Positions 6,698 through 12,422 of a stretch of DNA of 14,950 nucleotides are shown here, piece by piece. The stretch spans positions 1 to 14,950 of the forward strand of contig JAFAWC010000617.1 of NCBI GenBank assembly GCA_019242135.1. The letters are read 5' to 3'. The DNA comes from Mycobacteriaceae bacterium. GTDB taxonomy: Bacteria > Actinomycetota > Actinomycetes > Mycobacteriales > Mycobacteriaceae. A program made the translations under genes and the position numbers. Position 1 is the stretch's first letter. Every line of letters starts with the position of its first letter. The notes below the pieces were generated by a model that saw nothing but the letters and a program-made list of their open reading frames with translations, had not been told where the DNA came from and did not search any database.

Positions 6698-7749
6698 GAC
6701 TGATCGTCGAAGCCGACGGCGGGTCCCGGGGCAATCCGGGACCCGCAGGGTTCGGATCTGTGGTGTGGTCGCATGATCATTCAGCGGTCCTGGCCGAAAT
6801 CAAAGAAGCCATCGGCATCGCCACGAACAATGTCGCCGAGTACCGCGGGCTGATTGCCGGTCTGACCGAAGCAGCACGGCTCGGCGCCACCGAGGTCGAG
6901 GCACGCCTCGACTCCAAGCTGGTCGTCGAACAGATGTCGGGACGGTGGAAGGTCAAGCACCCGGACATCGCGAGTCTGCATGCGCAGGCGCGCGACATCG
7001 CATCGGACTTCGACCGCGTCTCTTTCACGTGGGTTCCGCGCGAGAAGAACTCCCATGCCGACCGTCTCGCGAACGAGGCAATGGACGCGGCGGCGGCGGT
7101 CGCGCCGTCGCCACCGGGCTGGACGGGAGCGCAGGGGGCGCCGACGAGGATCCTGCTGTTGCGCCACGGCCAGACCGAGCTGTCCGTGCAACGGCGATAC
7201 TCCGGGCGGGGTAACCCGGCGCTCACGGATCTGGGCCGTCGGCAGGCCGAGGCGGCCGCCGACTACATCGCCCGGCGCGGCGGCATCGCCGCGGTCATCA
7301 CCTCACCGCTGCAGAGGGCCTACGACACCGCGGCCGCGGTTGCCAAGGCACTGAAGGTGGATGTCACCGTCGACGACGATCTGATCGAAACGGACTTCGG
7401 CGCCTGGGAAGGCCTGACATTTGTCGAAGCGGCCGAACGCGACCCGGAGTTGCACCCGAACTGGCTGCGGGACAACAGCGTTTCACCACCAGGGGGCGAG
7501 AGCTTCGCAAGTGTGCAGGAGCGGGTTCGGCGAGTCTGCGATCGGATCATCGCCGAGTACAGCGGCACGACCGTGCTGGTGGTGTCGCACGTGACGCCCA
7601 TCAAGACGATCTTGCAGCTGGCGCTGGACGCGGGTCCGAGCATCTTGTACCGCCTGCATCTTGACTTGGCGTCGCTGTCGATCGCCGAGTTCTATCCCGA
7701 CGGCAAGGCGTCGGTGCGGTTGGTGAACCAGACGGCGTACTTGGCTTAA
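6694..7749 (+). CDS. bifunctional RNase HI / acid phosphatase (alpha-ribazole phosphatase-like), Rv2228c-like
   Basis: A 351-residue two-domain fusion. Residues 1-131 are RNase HI: DGGSRGNPG opens it and the DEDD quartet is Asp8, Glu49 (in NNVAEYRG), Asp73 (RLDSK) and Asp123 (SHADRLAN). It lacks the extended basic protrusion of E. coli RNase HI. After a Pro/Ala-rich linker (about 132-150) comes a histidine-phosphatase domain: LLLRHGQTE (Arg157, His158 nucleophile, Glu162), SPLQRA (Arg208), the likely proton donor Glu232 in IETDFGAWEG, and His299 in VVSH. The M. tuberculosis orthologue has been reported to have both RNase H and phosphatase (CobC-type) activity. The first domain removes RNA from RNA-DNA hybrids; the second probably dephosphorylates alpha-ribazole phosphate for B12. 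ATG at 6694 overlaps the previous stop (ATGA). Its TAA overlaps the convergent P450 stop (TTAA, 7746-7749). Confidence 0.94.
   Translation: MRLIVEADGGSRGNPGPAGFGSVVWSHDHSAVLAEIKEAIGIATNNVAEYRGLIAGLTEAARLGATEVEARLDSKLVVEQMSGRWKVKHPDIASLHAQARDIASDFDRVSFTWVPREKNSHADRLANEAMDAAAAVAPSPPGWTGAQGAPTRILLLRHGQTELSVQRRYSGRGNPALTDLGRRQAEAAADYIARRGGIAAVITSPLQRAYDTAAAVAKALKVDVTVDDDLIETDFGAWEGLTFVEAAERDPELHPNWLRDNSVSPPGGESFASVQERVRRVCDRIIAEYSGTTVLVVSHVTPIKTILQLALDAGPSILYRLHLDLASLSIAEFYPDGKASVRLVNQTAYLA
6719..6746 (+). repeat. perfect 11-bp inverted repeat (GC hairpin) at the start of the RNase H gene
   Basis: GCGGGTCCCGG (6719-6729), loop GGCAAT, then CCGGGACCCGC (6736-6746): a perfect 11-bp GC-rich stem with a 6-base loop, 25 bases after the ATG. 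It covers the codons for GGSRGNPGPA, which are conserved in the protein, so the amino acids account for part of it. No U-tract follows, so it is not a canonical terminator. In RNA it would be very stable and could slow ribosomes or affect coupling at the ATGA junction. Confidence 0.6.
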
Positions 7750-8972
7750 CGCGGCGTGAGGTGCACCGGCATGTGGCGAACACCGGCGTGCTTGTTGCTC
7801 CGGACGTATTCGATCGGGCCGGTGACACAGACCTCCCTAACCCTGTCGAGCAACGCGTCGAGCACCACCCGTATCTCCATCCGCGCCAGTGCCGCACCGA
7901 GGCAGAAGTGGGTGCCACGACCGAAGGCCAGGTGTGGGTTCGGGTTTCGGGCGATGTCGAACACATACGGCTCGCGAAACACCGACTCGTCGCGGTTGGC
8001 CGACGCCCACCAGAGCGTGACCTTGTCGCCCGCTGCGATCTTTTGACCGCCGACCTCGACGTCGCGCGTGGCGGTGCGACGGTTGTAGGGCGTCGATGAG
8101 GCCCAGCGCAGAATTTCTTCGACGGCGCCCGGCAGCCGCGATCGGTCGTCGCGCAGAGTTTCGAGCGCGTCGGGATGCGCGCTGAGCGCGAGCGTCCCGA
8201 TCGCGATGGAATTGCGAGTGGTTTCGCTGCCCGCCGCGATGATGAGGCTGAAGAACATGTGTCGCTCCATGTCGGTGAGCGGCGCACCGTCGATCGTCCT
8301 GTTCGAGACCACCGAAAGCAGGTCGTCGGCGGGCTCGCGGCGCTTCAGGGCGAGCAGCTCTGTGCCGTAGGCGAACATCTCGGCCGACGCCTGTTGGGTG
8401 CGTGCGGTGGCCTCGCCCACCTCGCGGTCGTCATAGTCGAGCGTGACGTTGGCCCAGTTCAGCAGGCGGTGGCGATCCTGCTGCGGCACCCCGACCAGCT
8501 GTGCCAGCGCCTGCAGCGGCAACTCTGCGGCCACGTCGATGAGGAAATCGCAGTCGGCCTTGGCCAATGCCGCGTCGACGATCAGAGCGGCTCGCCCGCG
8601 CAGATCCTCTTCGATTGCGGCCAGGGTCCTCGGCGCCACACTCGGCGTCAGCAGCCGCCGGAATTTGCCGTGGCGGGGGTCGTCCATCATGTTCAGCAGG
8701 ACTCCGATCGCCCATTCCCGCGGCATGTCCTCGAGGGTGGTGCCGCCGGCGTCCCGGCGGCCGCCGGTTTCCGAGGAGAAGGTGGCCGCGTCCGCGGCGG
8801 CGGTCACGATGTCGGCGTACCGACTGAGCACCCAGAACCCTTCGCCGCCGGGGGTGTGTGCGGTCGGGGGGTGAAACCAGACCGGTGATTCTCGCCGCAG
8901 CTCGTCGAACACGTGGTGAGGAAAACCGGCGGCGAACCGGTCCAAATCGGTCAGGTCGATGTCGTCGCGCAC
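7746..8972 (-). CDS. cytochrome P450
   Basis: A soluble bacterial-type P450 of 408 residues, full length, with no membrane anchor. The heme loop is FGRGTHFCLG with the axial thiolate Cys357; the I-helix oxygen-activation site is AGSETT (247-252, acid Glu250, Thr251/Thr252); the K-helix ExxR is Glu286-Arg289 (EEILR); ASSTPYNRRTA (291-301) contains the arginine region that contacts heme propionates. The substrate cannot be read from the sequence; the general pattern resembles mycobacterial P450s of the sterol/fatty-acid-oxidising type, which is a weak hint. No ferredoxin or reductase gene is adjacent. GTG at 8972 has no Shine-Dalgarno; GAGAAT (8986 to 8981) preceded by TG lies 8 bases before it, suggesting a leaderless start. 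Its stop overlaps that of the RNase H fusion, and it is divergent from the deacetylase gene. Confidence 0.93.
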   Translation of the reverse strand: MRDDIDLTDLDRFAAGFPHHVFDELRRESPVWFHPPTAHTPGGEGFWVLSRYADIVTAAADAATFSSETGGRRDAGGTTLEDMPREWAIGVLLNMMDDPRHGKFRRLLTPSVAPRTLAAIEEDLRGRAALIVDAALAKADCDFLIDVAAELPLQALAQLVGVPQQDRHRLLNWANVTLDYDDREVGEATARTQQASAEMFAYGTELLALKRREPADDLLSVVSNRTIDGAPLTDMERHMFFSLIIAAGSETTRNSIAIGTLALSAHPDALETLRDDRSRLPGAVEEILRWASSTPYNRRTATRDVEVGGQKIAAGDKVTLWWASANRDESVFREPYVFDIARNPNPHLAFGRGTHFCLGAALARMEIRVVLDALLDRVREVCVTGPIEYVRSNKHAGVRHMPVHLTPR

Positions 8973-8993
8973 GCCAACACATTCTCACATGCC

Positions 8994-9022
8994 GCCACTC
9001 CCGCGTGGCAACCCAGACTGGG
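8994..9022. promoter_or_regulatory. two inverted repeats in the P450 / deacetylase divergent region
   Basis: GCCAC (8994-8998) and GTGGC (9005-9009) form one inverted repeat with a 6-base spacer; CCCAG-A-CTGGG (9012-9022) forms a second, nearly gapless. They lie side by side in the 115-base intergenic region between the P450 start (8972) and the deacetylase start (9088). Such sites suit dimeric repressors acting on both promoters, but no regulator gene is adjacent and the arms are only 5 bp. Confidence 0.35.
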
Positions 9023-9032
9023 GCATTTTTGC

Positions 9033-9041
9033 TGGTACGGT
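9033..9041 (+). promoter_or_regulatory. putative extended -10 promoter of the deacetylase gene
   Basis: TGG-TACGGT fits an extended -10 (TGN then TANNNT). A start site around 9048-9050 would give a leader of about 40 bases before the ATG at 9088. A short open frame begins at the GTG at 9050 and ends with the TGA at 9098-9100, overlapping the deacetylase start. No convincing -35 is visible. Pattern match only. Confidence 0.35.
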
Positions 9042-9087
9042 TCGCCGCTGTGAATTGTGTCGTTGGCCCACTGCTGCCGGAGATCGC

Positions 9088-9912
9088 ATGGCAGAGGTGA
9101 ATCGGCGCAAATTCATGGCGGGTCTGGCGGTCGCCATTCTTTCCGGCGTTGGAATGGCCCGATGCCAGGTCGGTGCCACGCCCAGGGTGTTTGCCGCAGG
9201 CAAGGAGCCGTTGCCGGCTCTGCCGCCCACGTTCCGGCTGCCCGGGCTGTTACCGCCGCCGGCCCCGGAAGCACGCATGAGCCTGCCGGGCAGGGGAACG
9301 CTGTGGAGTTTGCCGGGAAACGGTGATTCGCTCGCCTTGACGCTCGATGACGGCGTCAACAGCGATGTCGTCCGCCTGTACACGCAATTCGCCAAGGACA
9401 CCGGGCTGCGATTCACGTATTTCGTCAACGGCCGATACCATTCGTGGGTCGAGCATAAGGATCTGATAGCTCCGCTCGTGGATTCCGGGCAAATCCAATT
9501 GGGCAATCACACGTTCTCTCATCCCGATCTGACCACATTGACTGTCAAGCAGGCGATGGACGAAATCAGCCGCAACGACAACTTCCTCAAGCAGACATTC
9601 GGCGTCGACGCCAGGCCGTACCTGCGGCCGCCCTACGGTGCCCACAACTCGACGGTCGACGCGGTCGCGGCGGGCCTGGGCTACCCGGTGATGGCGCTGT
9701 GGTCTGGCGACCTCGGTGATGCCAATCTCATCAGTGAGGATTCGATCGTCCGCGCGGCCGACAAGTTCTTCACCCCGCAGACCGTGGTGATCGGCCATCT
9801 CAACCACCCGCCGGTCACCCACGTCTACGGCCACTTCGTCGACTTGATCCGGGACCGCAAACTGCGATCGGTCACGCTCAACGACATCTTCGAAAAGCCG
9901 GCGTCGCTGTAG
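9088..9912 (+). CDS. Tat-exported polysaccharide deacetylase (NodB/CE4 domain)
   Basis: A 274-residue secreted carbohydrate esterase. Residues 5-10, NRRKFM, form a twin-arginine signal followed by a hydrophobic stretch to about 23. A Pro-rich segment (41-63) leads to the catalytic domain. CE4 motifs: TLDDG (85-89; Asp87 base and Asp88 metal ligand), NHTFSH (140-145; metal ligands His141 and His145), LRPPYG (179-184, Arg180), SGDLGD (206-211) and VVIGHL (233-238, His237). The family removes N-acetyl groups from peptidoglycan or other polymers outside the membrane; the actual substrate is unknown. ATG 9088 is chosen because GGAG lies 5 bases upstream and the Tat signal starts there; the frame is open from 8959 but the added residues look non-coding. 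Cys26 after MAR is not a lipobox. It ends 58 bases before the nitrate reductase gene. Confidence 0.9.
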   Translation: MAEVNRRKFMAGLAVAILSGVGMARCQVGATPRVFAAGKEPLPALPPTFRLPGLLPPPAPEARMSLPGRGTLWSLPGNGDSLALTLDDGVNSDVVRLYTQFAKDTGLRFTYFVNGRYHSWVEHKDLIAPLVDSGQIQLGNHTFSHPDLTTLTVKQAMDEISRNDNFLKQTFGVDARPYLRPPYGAHNSTVDAVAAGLGYPVMALWSGDLGDANLISEDSIVRAADKFFTPQTVVIGHLNHPPVTHVYGHFVDLIRDRKLRSVTLNDIFEKPASL

Positions 9913-9930
9913 TCCTGCCGACAAACGGCC

Positions 9931-9970
9931 GCAACGACCCAGAAACATCGCCGTTTTAACTTGGCGCGCA
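9931..9970 (+). promoter_or_regulatory. putative GlnR box and -10 of the nitrate assimilation operon
   Basis: GCAAC-N6-GAAAC at 9931-9946 resembles the actinobacterial GlnR site GTNAC-N6-GNAAC: the two AC pairs have the right 9-base spacing, with one mismatch in the left half (C for T). TAACTT at 9957-9962 fits TANNNT and lies 8 bases before the GTG at 9971, with no Shine-Dalgarno, so a leaderless mRNA is likely. The box would be centred about 32 bases before the transcript start, over the -35 region. GlnR is the known nitrogen regulator of nitrite reductase genes in mycobacteria; its action here is inference. Confidence 0.45.
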
Positions 9971-12076
9971 GTGACCGCCATTAAGACTCATTGCCCGTAC
10001 TGCTCGCTGCAGTGCGGGATCACGCTTGAGCCCTCGCCGCAGGGCGTGCTGCTTGCCGCGCAGGAAGACTCCCCGACGAACCGGGGGGGCCTGTGCGCAA
10101 AGGGCTGGGCGGCCGCCGAACTGCTCACCCACCGTCAGCGACTGACGCGGCCCATGATCCGTGACAGCCGGTCACTTCCGTTACGCCCGGCCACCTGGGA
10201 GGAGGCACTCGACCGGATCGTGACGACGATCCAGCGGGTTCAGGAGCGTCACGGTCGCGACGCCGTCGGCTGTTTCGGCGGTGGCGGCTTGACCAACGAG
10301 AAGGCTTATCAACTGGGTAAATTCGCCCGGGTTGCACTGCGCACCTCGGCGATCGACTACAACGGCCGGTTCTGCATGTCGTCGGCAGCCGTCGCCTCGA
10401 CCCGCAGTTTCGGAATCGACCGGGGTATGCCGTTCCCGTTGGCCGACGTGGCCGAGGCCGATGTCATTTTGATGGTCGGCAGCAACATTGCCGACACCGC
10501 GCCCCCGGCCATGCAGTTCTTCGACGCAGGTCGGGTGAAAGGCGCAAAGCACATCGTCGTCGATCCCCGCCGCACCACGACCGCAAAGACCGCACACCTG
10601 CATCTTCAACCCGTCCCCGGCACCGACCTCGCGCTCGCCAACGGCATGCTCAATGTCGCGGTGCGCGAGGGTCTTATCGACACCGACTACATCTCCGAAC
10701 GCACCACCGGTTTCGAAGCGGTGCGCCGGGCGGTGCGGTTGTATTGGCCGGACCGAGCCGAGCGCATCACGGGTGTGCCCGAGGCCGACATCGTGGCGGC
10801 GGCGCGGCTTTTGGCCGGTGCCAAACGGGCGATGATCCTCACCGCACGCGGCGCCGAGCAGCACCGATCCGGCACCGAGACCGTGCACGCGTTCATCAAT
10901 CTGGCATTGGCGCTTGGCCTTCCGGGCCGGGAATACTCGGGCTTCGCCACAATCACCGGCCAGGGCAACGGGCAGGGCGGCCGCGAACATGGTCAGAAGG
11001 CCGACCAGCTCCCGGGGTACCGGCGGTTGGATGACCCCGAGGCAAGGGCGCACGTGGCGCGGGTGTGGGGCGTCGACGTCGCCGATCTGCCGCTCTCCGG
11101 CAGGTCGGCATACGAGATGCTCGATGGCATCGGCAGCGTCGGCGGCGTGCGCGCGATGTGGGTGATGGCCTCGAACATCGCTGTGTCCGCGCCGCACTCG
11201 TTGCGGATAGCCGACAGGTTGGCCGAACTCGAGTTTCTCGTGGTGTCCGACATGTTTATGTCCGAGACGGCCGCCCTCGCGCACGTGGTGCTGCCCGCCG
11301 CACAGTGGGCCGAGGAGGCAGGCACCATGACAAACCTCGAAGGGCGGGTGATCATGCGCCGACGTGCGCTTGCCCCACCCGGCGAGGTCCGCACCGATCT
11401 GGAGGTGATGGCGGACCTGGCCAAACGCCTCGGTGCATGCGGCTTCTCACCCGACCCCGGCGAGGTGTTCGAGGAGCTGACACGAGCCAGCCGCGGCGGA
11501 AAGGCCGACTATGCGGGCATCAGCTACCAGCGTATCGAGGACGAGCACGGGGTGTTCTGGCCGTGCCCCTCGCCGCTGCATCCCGGCACACCACGCCTGT
11601 TCACGGTGGACTTCCCGACGCCGGACCGGCGCGCGCATTTTCATCCCGTCGAACAATGCGGCGCGGCGGAACTGCCCGATGAGCAATTCCCGTACTACCT
11701 GACCACCGGCCGGCTGCTCAAGCAGTACCAGTCCGGCACACAGACCCGCCGGGTGGCCGCGCTGGCCGAGGCCGAACCGCAGCCCGTTGCGCAGATGCAC
11801 CGCACCCTGGCAAGCCGCATCGGCGCGGCGGACGGCGAGAAGGTGCGTCTGCGCACCCGCCGAGGCGAGGCGATCATGACGTTGCAGGTCGTCGACGGCA
11901 TCCGCGCCGACACGGTGTTCGCTCCGTTCCACTGGGGCGGCCTCGGCAGTGCCAACCGGCTGACGAACCCTGCATTGGACCAACATTCACGAATGCCCGA
12001 GTTCAAGGTCTGTGCGGTCGCCGTCGACCGCGCCGGCGATCCCGCGCCAACCAAGGAGTGTGCTCACGATGAATGA
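9971..12076 (+). CDS. assimilatory nitrate reductase, molybdopterin (bis-MGD) oxidoreductase
   Basis: A 701-residue cytoplasmic enzyme of the NarB/NasA group, reducing nitrate to nitrite. The N-terminal [4Fe-4S] ligands are Cys8, Cys11, Cys15 and Cys42 (C-X2-C-X3-C-X26-C). The molybdenum ligand is probably Cys135 in NGRFCMSSA. GSNIADTAPP (about 174-183), the GQGNGQGGREHG block near 336-347 and MASNIAVSAP near 401 are cofactor-binding blocks, and a molydop-binding domain fills the last 125 or so residues. No twin-arginine signal is present, so it is cytosolic and assimilatory. The chain ends soon after that domain: there is no C-terminal [2Fe-2S] or flavin domain, so electrons must come from a separate protein. 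Formate dehydrogenase is the main alternative, but coupling to nirB argues for nitrate. GTG 9971 has no Shine-Dalgarno. The stop overlaps the next ATG by 8 bases. Confidence 0.9.
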   Translation: MTAIKTHCPYCSLQCGITLEPSPQGVLLAAQEDSPTNRGGLCAKGWAAAELLTHRQRLTRPMIRDSRSLPLRPATWEEALDRIVTTIQRVQERHGRDAVGCFGGGGLTNEKAYQLGKFARVALRTSAIDYNGRFCMSSAAVASTRSFGIDRGMPFPLADVAEADVILMVGSNIADTAPPAMQFFDAGRVKGAKHIVVDPRRTTTAKTAHLHLQPVPGTDLALANGMLNVAVREGLIDTDYISERTTGFEAVRRAVRLYWPDRAERITGVPEADIVAAARLLAGAKRAMILTARGAEQHRSGTETVHAFINLALALGLPGREYSGFATITGQGNGQGGREHGQKADQLPGYRRLDDPEARAHVARVWGVDVADLPLSGRSAYEMLDGIGSVGGVRAMWVMASNIAVSAPHSLRIADRLAELEFLVVSDMFMSETAALAHVVLPAAQWAEEAGTMTNLEGRVIMRRRALAPPGEVRTDLEVMADLAKRLGACGFSPDPGEVFEELTRASRGGKADYAGISYQRIEDEHGVFWPCPSPLHPGTPRLFTVDFPTPDRRAHFHPVEQCGAAELPDEQFPYYLTTGRLLKQYQSGTQTRRVAALAEAEPQPVAQMHRTLASRIGAADGEKVRLRTRRGEAIMTLQVVDGIRADTVFAPFHWGGLGSANRLTNPALDQHSRMPEFKVCAVAVDRAGDPAPTKECAHDE

Positions 12077-12422
12077 CAGCAGCGTCCCCCGATTCCTGCA
12101 GGGGGTTTTCGCCTTTGACGGCAAGGGCTTCGACGATCCGTTTCCGCTCGACGCGTCGTTGCGTTACGTCGTGCCGGCGGGCGCGACGACGCAGCCGGTG
12201 TATTTCCGCGGCGGCAACTCCACCGACGCGATGATCACGATCGTGCTGATGCGCGACGGCGCTCCCATGCGGTACTTCCCTATCGCTGCGAAAGGCGCGA
12301 CGCATGTGTCGCTGCGCGTGGTCGAAGACCTGCTCGCCGACACGGTGCTCGAGGTGTTCATCGCCGCCCCGGCCGACGTCGGCGGCACGGTCGTAATCGA
12401 TCTCGGCATGGTCGAAATCTGA
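12069..12422 (+). CDS. uncharacterised small protein between nitrate reductase and NirB
   Basis: A 117-residue cytosolic protein I do not recognise. It has no signal peptide, membrane segment or cysteine, so it is not an iron-sulfur protein. The composition is rich in Val, Ile, Thr and Gly with alternating hydrophobic stretches (RYVVPAG 32-38, QPVYFRGG 42-49, AMITIVLMRDG 54-64, DTVLEVFIAAP 91-101, GTVVIDLGMVEI 106-117), suggesting a small beta-sandwich or beta-barrel. AAGGAG at 12053-12058 lies 10 bases before the ATG at 12069. The gene overlaps the nitrate reductase stop by 8 bases and shares one base with the nirB start (TGATG), so it is almost certainly translated with both. This placement suggests an accessory role in nitrate or nitrite reduction, such as assembly, cofactor handling or electron-donor docking; that is inference only. 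Confidence 0.85.
   Translation: MNDSSVPRFLQGVFAFDGKGFDDPFPLDASLRYVVPAGATTQPVYFRGGNSTDAMITIVLMRDGAPMRYFPIAAKGATHVSLRVVEDLLADTVLEVFIAAPADVGGTVVIDLGMVEI

Noticed and set aside
9148..9168. Possible lipoprotein signal in the deacetylase (Cys26)
   Set aside because: The residues before the cysteine are M-A-R; arginine at -1 does not fit a lipobox. A plain twin-arginine signal fits better.
10181..11284. 367-codon minus-strand frame inside the nitrate reductase gene
   Set aside because: Antisense shadow with low-complexity composition and no recognisable motif; the plus-strand frame has the iron-sulfur and molybdenum ligands.
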